A stretch of DNA of 64,000 nucleotides from CAZMXP01 sp964570285. Lineage in GTDB: Bacteria > Planctomycetota > PLA2. The position numbers and the translations under genes were made by a program. Below, in pieces: positions 8,880-17,200 of the stretch (position 1 is its first letter; every line of letters starts with the position of its first letter). The stretch is from the NCBI GenBank assembly GCA_964570285.1, contig CAZMXP010000005.1, forward strand, positions 1 to 64,000, in the 5' to 3' direction. Under the pieces are notes generated by a model, which saw only the letters and a list, made by a program, of their open reading frames with translations, searched no databases and was not told the origin of the DNA.

Positions 8880-9883
8880 CCGCCCCTCCGCAGGCGCGGG
8901 TCGATGACCGCATAGAGCAGGTCGACGGCGAGATTCACGAGGATGAAGACGGTCGAGACGAGGAGGATGCCGCCGACGATGATCGGCGTGTCGCGCGCCT
9001 GCACGCCGCGCTCGACGATGTAGCGCCCGAGCCCCGGCCACGAGAAGACCGTCTCGGTCAGGACGGCGCCGCCCATGAGCTGCCCGAACTGCAGGCCGGT
9101 GATGGTCGTGATCGGGATCAGCGCGTTGCGCAGCACGTGCTTGAGCACCACGGTGCGGCGCCTGAGCCCCTTCGCCCGGGCGGTGGTCGCGTAGTCCTTG
9201 CCCATCTCCTCGAGCATCGCCGCGCGCGTCATGCGCGTGATCACCGCCATCGGGATCGTGCAGAGCGCGAGGGCGGGCAGCAGAAGGTTCTTCGCGGCCG
9301 AGGCGAAGACGTCGAACCGACCGCGGAAGGGCGCCTCGAGCAGGATGAGCCCCGTCGCGAAGTCCCGCGTGTCGAGGTCGGGGTGGTAGCGGTTCGACGA
9401 GTACTGGAACCCGAGCACGTTCACGGCGAAGACGATCATCAGCATGCCGAGCCAGAAGACGGGCACGGAGATGCCCGCGAGCGCGACGAGGTTCCCGCCG
9501 TAATCGATGGGGGTCCGGGGGAAGCAGGCGGAGAGGATGCCGACCGAGAGGCCGATCAGCAGCGCGAGCAGCAGCGCGAAGAGCGTCAGTTCGAACGTCG
9601 CCTGCAGCTTCGCGAGGAGCTCGCCGGCCACCGGCTGGTCGTCGAGGTGGGAACGGTCGAAGTCCCCCCGCGTGACGATGCCCGAGACGTAGCGCCACCA
9701 GCGCTCGAAGAAGGGGTCGTCGAGCCCGCGCGCCTTGCGCCACTGCTCCATGAGCTGCGGCCGCTTCTCGAAGCGCGAGCTCGCCGCATCGCCCGGCAGC
9801 GCGGCGCTCAGCGCGAAGACGACGAGCGACACCGCGACGAGCAGCGGGCCCGTGACGAGGATGCGCCGGAGCGCGTGGTTCAC
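8876..9883 (-). CDS. Peptide-type ABC transporter permease, DppB/OppB family
   Basis: The 335-residue protein starts at GTG 9883, overlapping the stop of the binding-protein gene (GTGA). It has the DppB layout: N-terminal membrane anchor (RRILVTGPLLVAVSLVVFAL), a periplasmic segment carrying GLDDPFFERWWRYV, then five membrane helices. The EAA loop is DYATTARAKGLRRRTVVLKHVLRN, broken here only for description, and the end is DLLYAVIDPRLRRGG, as in the family. It pairs with the DppC-like subunit to import peptides or similar solutes delivered by the lipoprotein encoded upstream. Confidence 0.9.
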   Translation of the reverse strand: MNHALRRILVTGPLLVAVSLVVFALSAALPGDAASSRFEKRPQLMEQWRKARGLDDPFFERWWRYVSGIVTRGDFDRSHLDDQPVAGELLAKLQATFELTLFALLLALLIGLSVGILSACFPRTPIDYGGNLVALAGISVPVFWLGMLMIVFAVNVLGFQYSSNRYHPDLDTRDFATGLILLEAPFRGRFDVFASAAKNLLLPALALCTIPMAVITRMTRAAMLEEMGKDYATTARAKGLRRRTVVLKHVLRNALIPITTITGLQFGQLMGGAVLTETVFSWPGLGRYIVERGVQARDTPIIVGGILLVSTVFILVNLAVDLLYAVIDPRLRRGG

Positions 9884-11511
9884 TTGGCGAAGCTGACGTG
9901 GCGGAAGTACTCGCCGCCGGCCGGGTAGATCGTGTAGCCGCGCACGTCCATCCGGACGACGCGGAAGTCGGGCACCGTCGCGAGGGGGAGCGCCGGAACC
10001 TCGTCGAAGAGCACCGCCTGCGCATCCTCGTAGAGCTTCGCGCGGGTCGGCCAGTCGTAGCTCCGCTGGGCCTCCACGAGCAGGTTGTGCACGCGGTCGC
10101 CCCGGTAGAAGGAGACGTTTTGCGCCGGCGGCGTCGCGTTGTCCTTGTCGAGCAGCACGTAGAGGAAGTTGTCGGGGTCGAAGATGTCGGCCATCCAGCC
10201 GAGCAGGCAGAGATCGTGCTCGCCCGCCTGCGTCGCCTGCAGGTGCGCGCTCCACTCCGCCTTCCTGAGCTCGACGGTGATGCCGACCTCCTTCAGGTCC
10301 TGCTGGATCTGGATCGCGGTCCCGCCGGGATCGGGCAGGTAGGTCCGCTGCGCGGCGGGATACCAGAGCGTCGTCGTGAACCCGTCGGCGTAGCCGGCGG
10401 CCGCGAGCAGCTCCCGCGCCCGCTTCGGGTCGGGCTTCCGGTCCAGGCGCGTCGCGTGCCCCGCCATGCTCGACGGGCACATCGAGACCGCCGGTTCCGC
10501 GATGCCGTTGTAGGCGGCCTGCACGATCCGCCGCTTGTCGATCGCCGTCGCCACCGCCTGCCTCACGCGCACGTCGTTGTAGGGCTTCTTCAGCGTGTTC
10601 ATCGCGAGGTAGCAGACGTTGATGCCGGGACGCGAGAGCAGCCGCATGCGCGGATCCTGCTGGATCGTCGCGAGATCCTCGAGCGCGGGGTTGTCCATGC
10701 CGTGGATGGATCCGGCCGCGAGTTCCTGCAGACGCGCCTGCGCGTTCTTGATCGGCCGGAAGATCAGCTTGTCGATCGGCGGCGCCCCCGCCCAGTGTTC
10801 CTTGTTCGCGCGCAGCACGATCTGCGCGTCGCGCTCCCAGCGTTCGAAGACGAACGGCCCGGACCCGACCGGATTCGACGAGAAGTCGACCGCGTTCCCG
10901 TCCTTCCCGGCGCGCGCGAAGGCCGCGGGACTGACGATGGCGCACGAGTGCAGCGCGAGCGCGCTCAGGAAGGGCGCGTAGGGCTGGCCGAGCGTGAACC
11001 GGACCGTCTGGGCGTCCACGGCCTCGACCCGCTGGAGCGCGCGGAAGTTGGTCTCGTAGTAGAGGAACGCGTCGTCGGGGCGCCGCGCCGGATGCGCCGC
11101 GTCGCGCTGCCTCTCGAACGAGAAGGCGACGGCCTCCGCGTCGAGCGCCGTCCCGTCGTGGAAGCGCACCCCCTCGCGCAGGTGGAAGGTCCAGACGAGC
11201 CCGTCGCGCGAGGCCTCCCACCGCAACGCCAGCCACGGCACGATCTCCGTCGTCCCCGGCTTGAAGCCGACCAGCGTGTCGAAGAGGTTGGTCGTCACCA
11301 TGACGCTCTCGCCGTCGGTGACGAGCGCCGGGTCGAGCTTCACGGCGTCCCCCGAGCGCCCCCAGATGAAGGTCCCCCCGGGCAGCGGCGGCATCGCCGC
11401 CGGCGCCTCCCCGGGCAGGCGCGAGACGTCCAGCGGCCTGGCCGCGGGCTTGGCGCCTCCGCCGCAGCCCGGGAACGCGAGCAGGAGAGCGAGCAGGAGG
11501 GCCGCCTTCAT
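9880..11511 (-). CDS. Extracellular solute-binding lipoprotein, family 5 (peptide type)
   Basis: The 543-residue protein has a lipoprotein signal (MKAALLLALLLAFPGC, Cys 16) and the SBP_bac_5 fold. Recognisable stretches are LVWTFHLREGVRFHDGT (about 108-124), SNPVGSGPFVFERW, and the VRQAVATAIDKRRIV helix. It captures peptides or related solutes in the periplasm and hands them to the two permeases downstream. ATG 11511 overlaps the der stop codon (ATGA), and its own stop overlaps the first permease start (GTGA), so the three genes are translationally coupled to each other and to der. Confidence 0.92.
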   Translation of the reverse strand: MKAALLLALLLAFPGCGGGAKPAARPLDVSRLPGEAPAAMPPLPGGTFIWGRSGDAVKLDPALVTDGESVMVTTNLFDTLVGFKPGTTEIVPWLALRWEASRDGLVWTFHLREGVRFHDGTALDAEAVAFSFERQRDAAHPARRPDDAFLYYETNFRALQRVEAVDAQTVRFTLGQPYAPFLSALALHSCAIVSPAAFARAGKDGNAVDFSSNPVGSGPFVFERWERDAQIVLRANKEHWAGAPPIDKLIFRPIKNAQARLQELAAGSIHGMDNPALEDLATIQQDPRMRLLSRPGINVCYLAMNTLKKPYNDVRVRQAVATAIDKRRIVQAAYNGIAEPAVSMCPSSMAGHATRLDRKPDPKRARELLAAAGYADGFTTTLWYPAAQRTYLPDPGGTAIQIQQDLKEVGITVELRKAEWSAHLQATQAGEHDLCLLGWMADIFDPDNFLYVLLDKDNATPPAQNVSFYRGDRVHNLLVEAQRSYDWPTRAKLYEDAQAVLFDEVPALPLATVPDFRVVRMDVRGYTIYPAGGEYFRHVSFAK

Positions 11512-12848
11512 GTGGACTTCCTCGAAAAGATGCTCCGGCGCCGCCGGTAGACCACGCGCAGCGGGATCTCGCGGAAGGGCAACTCCTCGCGCAGCCGGTT
11601 CTCGAGGAAGCGGCGGAAGCCCGAGCGGAACATGCGCGGATCGTTGACGAAGAGCATCAGCGTCGGCGGGTTGATGTCGGTCTGGGTCCCGTAGTAGATC
11701 CTCGGGTTCCCGCGCACGCGCACCGGGGGCCGGAAGTCGGTCCGCGCCCGCTCCAGCGCCTTGTTGATCTCGGGCGTGCCGACGCGCAGCTTGGACTGGT
11801 TCGCGAGCGCCTGCGCGGTGTCGAGGGCGGCGAGCACGTTGCGCCCCTCCTTCGCGGTCACGAAGACGAGCGGCGCGTAGTGGAGCCCCGGCAGGGTCTT
11901 CGCGACGTAGCGCGCGTAGTCGTCCATCGTCATCTTCTCGCCGACGAGGTCCCACTTGTTGGCGACGATGACCACCGGCTTGACCGAGTCCTCGACGATC
12001 CGCGCGATCTTCTTGTCCCCCCGCGTGATCTCGTCGGTGCAGTCGAGCATCAGCAGGCAGACCTCCGCGCGCCCGATGGAGGTCTCGGCGCGCCGCTGCG
12101 CGTAGAAGTCCACCGAGTCCTGCACCGACCCTTCGCGCTTGAGCCCGGCGGTATCGATCAGCAGCAGCGTCTTGCCGTCCTTCTCGACGAGCAGGTCCAC
12201 GCTGTCGCGGGTGGTGCCGGGAAGCTCGCTGACGATCGCGCGCTCGCTGCCCGCGACCCGGTTCAGGAAGGTGGACTTGCCGACGTTGACGCGGCCGACG
12301 ATGGCGACGCGCAGCGCCGGCTCGTCGATCTGGGGGGGCCCGGGGGCCGGAAGCGCCTCGAGGATGCGCTCGGCCAGGAAGAAGAGGCCGAGCCCCTCCA
12401 GCGCCGATACCGGGATCGGGTCGAGGCCGCTCGCGCCGAACTCCCCCACCGCCCCCATCGCCTCGCGCGACTCGGTCTTGTTGACGACGAGCAGCAGCGG
12501 CTTGTGCCGGGCTCGCAGCGCCCGGGCGATGTCCATGTCCACCGGCGTGAGCCCCTCGCGCGCGTCGGTCACGAAGAGGAGCAGGTCGGCCATCTCCAGC
12601 GCCTGCTCGATCTGCGCCTCGACGTGCTCCTCGAGCTGCTGCGTATCGACGATGCCGATGCCGCCGGTGTCGACAAGCTCGACCCACTGGGCCCGCGCCT
12701 CGTCGCCGAGCGGCGTCCGCACCGACACGCGGTCGCGGGTGACGCCCGGCATGTCGTCGACGATGGACACGCGCTCCCCGCAGAGCGCGTTCAGCAGCGA
12801 GGACTTGCCGACATTCGGCCGCCCGACGATCGCGACGACGGGGAGCAT
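11508..12848 (-). CDS. der: Ribosome-associated double-domain GTPase Der (EngA)
   Basis: The 446-residue protein has the diagnostic tandem of two G domains plus a C-terminal KH-like domain. Domain 1 shows GRPNVGKS (9-16), DTGG (60-63) and NKTE (123-126). Domain 2 shows GRVNVGKS (185-192), DTAG and NKWD. The C-terminus carries PPTLMLFVNDP. Der is an essential factor for 50S ribosome assembly. Length matches the family. It heads an operon with a peptide transporter, an unusual partner. TAGAAT lies 9 bases before the ATG with no Shine-Dalgarno, suggesting a leaderless mRNA. Confidence 0.97.
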   Translation of the reverse strand: MLPVVAIVGRPNVGKSSLLNALCGERVSIVDDMPGVTRDRVSVRTPLGDEARAQWVELVDTGGIGIVDTQQLEEHVEAQIEQALEMADLLLFVTDAREGLTPVDMDIARALRARHKPLLLVVNKTESREAMGAVGEFGASGLDPIPVSALEGLGLFFLAERILEALPAPGPPQIDEPALRVAIVGRVNVGKSTFLNRVAGSERAIVSELPGTTRDSVDLLVEKDGKTLLLIDTAGLKREGSVQDSVDFYAQRRAETSIGRAEVCLLMLDCTDEITRGDKKIARIVEDSVKPVVIVANKWDLVGEKMTMDDYARYVAKTLPGLHYAPLVFVTAKEGRNVLAALDTAQALANQSKLRVGTPEINKALERARTDFRPPVRVRGNPRIYYGTQTDINPPTLMLFVNDPRMFRSGFRRFLENRLREELPFREIPLRVVYRRRRSIFSRKST

Positions 12849-12857
12849 GGGCCCCGC

Positions 12858-12863
12858 ATTCTA
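12858..12863 (-). promoter_or_regulatory. Putative -10 element of der
   Basis: TAGAAT on the minus strand ends 9 bases before the der ATG. No convincing -35 is visible. The spacing would place the transcript start at or next to the start codon. Confidence 0.4.
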
Positions 12864-12888
12864 CGGGAGCCTCCCAGCCGGGACGGGT

Positions 12889-14214
12889 TTATGCCACCGC
12901 CCGCACCCAGCGTCCCCGGGAGAACCAGAAGGCGAAGGCGAGGCCGCGGAGCACGCTCGTGATCGTCAGCGCCCAGAAGACGCCGGCGACCCCCCAGCCG
13001 GCACCGCGCGAAAGCAGCATCGCGAGGGGGATCCGGGCGATCGTCAGCGGCAGGCCGAGCAGCATCGGCGGCAGCGTGTCGCCCGCGCCGCTGAACGCGC
13101 CCTCGAGCACGATCTCGACGGCGGTGAAGGCGAGGCTCATCGCGACGATCTCGAAGTAGTCCACCGCGTAGGCGGTCGTCGCCGGTCCCGGACTCATCCA
13201 GGCCACCACGGACGACGGCAGCAGCAGCAGCAGCAGCCCCCACGCCCCCGAGATCCAGACGGCGACCCGCACGGCGGTCCACGCCGCATCGTTCGCGCGA
13301 CGGAGGTTGCCCGCGCCGAGGTTCTGCCCGACGAGCGCCGCGGCGGCGGAACAGAAGCCGACGCTGACCATGTAGGCGAACCCCTCGAACCGGAGGCCGA
13401 ACCCGAGCGCCGCGGTCGCCGCATCCCCGCCGGCCCGGTTGGTCTCCGCGACGATGAAGATGTAGACAAAGCTGAAGACGATGCCGTGCAGCGACACGGG
13501 CGTGCCGATGCGGACGACCCGGCCGACGAGCCCGAGGTCGAGCCCCCGCCCCCCCATCGGCGTCCACCCCCGCCGGAAGGCGAGCGCGAGCAGGATCGCT
13601 CCCGTCACGCCGAAGGCGATCACCGTGGCGAGGGCCGCCCCGAGCACCTCGAGCCCGGCGACGTGGATCAGCAGCGGGTCGAGCAGGAGGTTCAGCGCGA
13701 CCGCGCCCGCCACCGCGTAGAGCGGACGCCTCATGTCCCCGTGCCCCTTGAAGATCCCCTCGCCCGCGTAGAACAGGAAGATCAGCGGCGCCCCCGCGCA
13801 GGCGGTCCTCAGGTAGTCGAGCGTGTGCGCCGCCGCCTCCGGCGAGGCGGCGTTGCCGCGGATCAGCAGCGGCACGAGAAACCAGCAGCCGCCGCCGACC
13901 AGCAGCGACGCGAGCATCGCGCCGCGCAGGCCGTGCCGCGCGGCGTCGGCCGCCGCCGCCGGGTCCCCCTCGCCGACGCGGCGCGCGACGATCGCGGTGA
14001 GGCCGATGCTGAAGATCTGCGCCAGCGAGAGGATCGTCCAGAGGATCGTCCAGCCCGCCGTCTGCCCCGCCGCCGCCTCCGGTCCGAGCTTCTGCACCCA
14101 CTGGTAGTCGATGAAGTTGTTCGCGAAGATCAGGATCTGGAAGAGCGCGGCGGGCGCGCCGACGCGCAGCACCGACCGCAGCAGCGGCCCCTCGACCAGC
14201 GGGTTCGCGCTCAC
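12889..14214 (-). CDS. MATE-family multidrug/solute exporter
   Basis: The 441-residue protein has about 12 predicted membrane segments in two homologous halves of about 220 residues, as expected for MATE (MatE domain twice). Typical marks are FANNFIDYQWVQKLGPEAAAG in the first helices, given here only by position (about 22-42), and SAAAALVGQNLGAGNLRRA in the second half. MATE proteins export cationic drugs or metabolites by Na+ or H+ antiport. GTG 14214 overlaps the queE stop (GTGA). An upstream extension in the same frame is open but lies inside queE and was rejected. It is the last gene of the yacG operon. Confidence 0.92.
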   Translation of the reverse strand: MSANPLVEGPLLRSVLRVGAPAALFQILIFANNFIDYQWVQKLGPEAAAGQTAGWTILWTILSLAQIFSIGLTAIVARRVGEGDPAAAADAARHGLRGAMLASLLVGGGCWFLVPLLIRGNAASPEAAAHTLDYLRTACAGAPLIFLFYAGEGIFKGHGDMRRPLYAVAGAVALNLLLDPLLIHVAGLEVLGAALATVIAFGVTGAILLALAFRRGWTPMGGRGLDLGLVGRVVRIGTPVSLHGIVFSFVYIFIVAETNRAGGDAATAALGFGLRFEGFAYMVSVGFCSAAAALVGQNLGAGNLRRANDAAWTAVRVAVWISGAWGLLLLLLPSSVVAWMSPGPATTAYAVDYFEIVAMSLAFTAVEIVLEGAFSGAGDTLPPMLLGLPLTIARIPLAMLLSRGAGWGVAGVFWALTITSVLRGLAFAFWFSRGRWVRAVA

Positions 14215-14939
14215 CGGACGTGGAGCTGCTTGTGGGTCTGGGGGATCACCCGCGTGAGGCGATGGACCGTCATCGCGGCGCGCTGGAGGTCGAGCAGGTG
14301 GCTGCCGTTCGGCGGCGAGAAGCGTGTTCCGCTCACCGGCTGGAGCACAAGGGGGAGGGGCGCGGGGACCAGCGCCGCCGCCGCCCGGACCTCCTCCGCG
14401 GTCGTCGCCGCCGAAACGACGATCTTCACGGCGCACTCGCGCCGCGAGGCGATCGCGAGAAACGCGCGGGCCGTTCCGGGGTCCGCCGCCGCGCCCGCGG
14501 ACGAGGCGAGCTTGATGTCGGCCATCACGATGTCGATCTCGTCGATCAGCATCGCGAGTTCCTCGGGCCTGTGGCCGCCCGTCTCGAGCAGCACCGGGAG
14601 CCCGCGGGCGCGCCAGCGCGCACAGAGCGGCCTCAGGAACTCGACAAACAGCAACGGCTCGCCGCCGGTGAGCGAGAGCGCGTGGTGGGGCCCCGCGGCG
14701 CGATCGAGTTCGACGACCCAGCGGTCGAGTTCATCGCGGTCGATCGGGTTGTCGGCCTCCTGCACGCCCCCGGGGTGGAAGAGGCGCGCCCGCTCCGGGA
14801 TGCGCCGCGACGCCGGGGTGTCGCAGAAGACGCACTCGAGGTCGCAGCCGGCGAGGCGCACGAAGAGGTGGCGCTCCCCCACCCGCGTCGCCTCGCCCTG
14901 CACCGAGGAGAAGACCTCGTAGAGGGGCGCGCTGGTCAT
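14211..14939 (-). CDS. queE: 7-carboxy-7-deazaguanine synthase QueE (radical SAM)
   Basis: The 242-residue protein carries the radical-SAM cysteines C32-xxx-C36-xx-C39 in GCDLECVFCDT, preceded by YEVFSSVQGEATRVG, the QueE N-terminal signature. SLTGGEPLL supplies the SAM-binding GGE motif. QueE converts 6-carboxytetrahydropterin into 7-carboxy-7-deazaguanine on the path to queuosine. No other queuosine gene is in the window. Both ends overlap neighbours (ATGA with the membrane-protein gene, GTGA with the MATE gene). Confidence 0.93.
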   Translation of the reverse strand: MTSAPLYEVFSSVQGEATRVGERHLFVRLAGCDLECVFCDTPASRRIPERARLFHPGGVQEADNPIDRDELDRWVVELDRAAGPHHALSLTGGEPLLFVEFLRPLCARWRARGLPVLLETGGHRPEELAMLIDEIDIVMADIKLASSAGAAADPGTARAFLAIASRRECAVKIVVSAATTAEEVRAAAALVPAPLPLVLQPVSGTRFSPPNGSHLLDLQRAAMTVHRLTRVIPQTHKQLHVR

Positions 14940-16039
14940 TCCGCGGGGATCTCGCCCTCGACCTCGACCAGCTCGAACCCCTGCGCGGTCGGATCGAAGT
15001 CCGAGTCGTCGGGGCGGTAGCCGTCGATGTTGTCGAAGGGGACCTTGTCGATGCGCAGGCGGAGCAGCAGGTAGACCATCTGGTGGAGCACGACCCGGAA
15101 GACCAGCAGCCGGGCGACCAGGAGCGTCAGCAGGATGGCCCCGCAGGCGAGCACCGTCCACCCCGCGAGGGAGGCGGGGAACGGCGAGCGGCCCGGCGGC
15201 TCGAGCAGCACGCCGTCGAGCAGCGCCTTGGCCCCCGCGGTGCCGAGTCCGACCGTCAGCACGACATAGAAGAGCCCGAGCACGAGCGCCGCCCGAAGGC
15301 CGCGCGTCACGACCGCGCCGAGCCACGCGGCCCAGGCCCCGACCCGGTAGAGCAGGATCCGGTAGGAGTGCGCGAAGCTGTAGCCGTAGACCCGGGTGAC
15401 CGCGTCGAACGCATCGCTCCACTCCGTCGCGATCGCGGGCCACGCGAGCAGCCCCCCGCCGAGCAGGCCGACGATAAGGATGACCGCCGCCCCGACAAGC
15501 AGGATCGCCAGCGGTGCCGCGACAACAAGCAGGTAGCCGGAGACGCGGCCGACGCCGAGCAGCAGCGCGGCGAGCACGAGCAGCAGCACCGTCCCGACGA
15601 GCAGGCTCGCCGGCGTGAGGAACGCCCAGTGCCAGTGGCGCCGCGTGAACGCGAAGGCCTCGCCCACCTCCGCCCGCCGCTGGCAGGTCAGTTCGACGGC
15701 CGCCATGCGCGTCAGCGCGAGGCCGAAGAAGGAGCCGATGAGCATCGCCGCGAGCCAGACCCCGAGCACGACCAGCGTCATCAACCCCCAGCGGCCCGCG
15801 GCGTACCCGTCGGAGAAAAAGCCGAAGGTCGCCTGCACCGGTCGCAGAAAGGTCGCGCCGATCTCCGCGCCGTAGCCCCCCGCCCCGGGAAGGAGCGCCC
15901 GGCCGGCGCCGACGATCACGAAGCTGACCGGTACGAAGAGCAGCAGCCCATAGAGGCCGAGAAAGATCTTGCGCATGTCGGCGGCGCACCGGCGGGCACG
16001 CCGCAGCACCTCGACAAAGTCGATCCGTTCCTCGCTCAT
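14936..16039 (-). CDS. Integral membrane protein of unknown function
   Basis: The 367-residue protein has a cytoplasmic N-terminus (MSEERIDFVEVLRRARRC) and about seven hydrophobic segments, some long and Leu/Val-rich (LLLVLAALLLGV, LAILLVGAAVILIVGLLGG). The C-terminus is acidic and soluble (DNIDGYRPDDSDFDPTAQGF). I do not recognise a family with certainty; the layout resembles DUF4013/DUF975-like polytopic proteins. It is coupled to yacG upstream and queE downstream by ATGA overlaps, but that context gives no clear function. Confidence 0.8.
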   Translation of the reverse strand: MSEERIDFVEVLRRARRCAADMRKIFLGLYGLLLFVPVSFVIVGAGRALLPGAGGYGAEIGATFLRPVQATFGFFSDGYAAGRWGLMTLVVLGVWLAAMLIGSFFGLALTRMAAVELTCQRRAEVGEAFAFTRRHWHWAFLTPASLLVGTVLLLVLAALLLGVGRVSGYLLVVAAPLAILLVGAAVILIVGLLGGGLLAWPAIATEWSDAFDAVTRVYGYSFAHSYRILLYRVGAWAAWLGAVVTRGLRAALVLGLFYVVLTVGLGTAGAKALLDGVLLEPPGRSPFPASLAGWTVLACGAILLTLLVARLLVFRVVLHQMVYLLLRLRIDKVPFDNIDGYRPDDSDFDPTAQGFELVEVEGEIPAE

Positions 16040-16257
16040 GACCCCCCTCCCTCCTCCGGGAGGCTCCTTGCCGCCTCCTCGAACTCCTCCGGGGTCGGCG
16101 CCGCGACGGGAATCGCGTACGCCCCGGTAAGCCAGCGGTGGAGATCGACGAGCCGGCACCGGTCGGAGCAGAAGGGGTACCACTCGGGCCTCCCCGCGGG
16201 GTCCGTCTGGACCGGTGCCCGGCAGGTCGGGCAACGGGCGCGGGAGGCCGCCATCAT
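16036..16257 (-). CDS. yacG: DNA gyrase inhibitor YacG (zinc-ribbon protein)
   Basis: The 73-residue protein has the YacG zinc ribbon: C9-xx-C12 and C30-xxx-C34, followed by RLVDLHRWLTGAYAIP, the conserved family stretch. YacG proteins bind zinc and, in E. coli, the GyrB C-terminus, where they inhibit gyrase. Length matches the family. There are two adjacent ATGs (16257, 16254); TACACT ends 6 or 9 bases upstream and there is no Shine-Dalgarno. It heads the yacG-membrane protein-queE-MATE operon. Confidence 0.92.
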   Translation of the reverse strand: MMAASRARCPTCRAPVQTDPAGRPEWYPFCSDRCRLVDLHRWLTGAYAIPVAAPTPEEFEEAARSLPEEGGGS

Positions 16258-16263
16258 GGCGGA

Positions 16264-16269
16264 AGTGTA
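16264..16269 (-). promoter_or_regulatory. Putative -10 element of the yacG operon
   Basis: TACACT on the minus strand lies 6 bases before the first yacG ATG and 9 before the second. It is one of several TAnnnT boxes at this spacing in the window. Confidence 0.35.
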
Positions 16270-16288
16270 CCCGTTCGTCCGATCCGGT

Positions 16289-17200
16289 TCACCCCCCGAC
16301 CTGAAGAGCGGTGATGCATGCGACGAGAACGATGTCCGAGGCGGTGCACCCCCGGCTCAGGTCGTTGGCCGGCCGGTCGAGCCCTTGCAGGATCGGGCCC
16401 AGCGCCGTGGCCCCGGCGAGGCGCTCCGCCAGCTTGTAGGCGATGTTTCCCGCCCCCAGGTCGGGGAAGACCAGCACGTTGGCCCTCCCCCCCACCGGGC
16501 TTCCCGGCGCCTTGGTGGCCGCCACGGCCGGGACCAGCGCCGCGTCCCCCTGGAGCGGCCCGTCGAGGGCCAGATCGGGCCGCAGCGCCCGGGCGAGCCG
16601 GGTCGCCTCCCGGACCTTCTCCACCGACGGGTGGCTCGCGCTCTCCCTCGTTGCGAAGCTGAGCAGCGCCACCGAGGGGGGCTGGTCGAGGAAGAGCCCG
16701 GCCGACCGGGCGGACATCACGGCAATCTCCGCAAGCTGCTCCGGGGTCGGGTCGGGCACCACCCCGCAGTCGGCGAACAGGAATGGCCGGTCGCCCGGGA
16801 AGACCATCACGAAAAAACTCGAGAGCGTCTTGACCCCCGGGGCAAGGCCGATGCCCCAGAGGGCGGCCCTTACCGTCCGGGCGGTTGTCGCCACCGCCCC
16901 GCCGACAAAGCCGTCCGCCTCCCCGGCCCGGACCATGAGCGCCGAGAAGAGCAGCGGATCGGCCACCGCCTCGTGCGCCTCCCCCTCGCTCATCCCCTTC
17001 TCGCGCCGCCGCTCCCAGAGCAGCGCCGCCAGCCTCTCCCGGTGCGCCTCGATCAGCGCCGGCTCGGCGAGCACCGGCACCACCAGCCCCTCGGAGCGCA
17101 ACTCCCGCGCCGCCGCCTGCATTCGCGGATCCTCCGGCTCGGCCAGCACGATCCGCCTCCGCAGCGCGCGCGCCCGCTCCCGGATCCGGTCGAGCATCAT
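16289..17200 (-). CDS. pta: Phosphate acetyltransferase (Pta/PTA_PTB family)
   Basis: The 303-residue protein is a stand-alone PTA_PTB domain. Family landmarks are RRIVLAEPEDPRMQAAA near the start, EADGFVGGAVATTARTVRAAL in mid-protein (about 92-112), SSFFVMVF, FADCGVVPDPTPEQLAEIA and a C-terminal DLSRGCTASDIV. The enzyme interconverts acetyl-CoA and acetyl phosphate; a butyryl-specific relative is possible. Its ATG overlaps the end of the atuA-like gene (ATGA), placing it at the end of a four-gene operon whose upstream members look catabolic, so it may help dispose of acyl-CoA. Confidence 0.92.
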   Translation of the reverse strand: MMLDRIRERARALRRRIVLAEPEDPRMQAAARELRSEGLVVPVLAEPALIEAHRERLAALLWERRREKGMSEGEAHEAVADPLLFSALMVRAGEADGFVGGAVATTARTVRAALWGIGLAPGVKTLSSFFVMVFPGDRPFLFADCGVVPDPTPEQLAEIAVMSARSAGLFLDQPPSVALLSFATRESASHPSVEKVREATRLARALRPDLALDGPLQGDAALVPAVAATKAPGSPVGGRANVLVFPDLGAGNIAYKLAERLAGATALGPILQGLDRPANDLSRGCTASDIVLVACITALQVGG

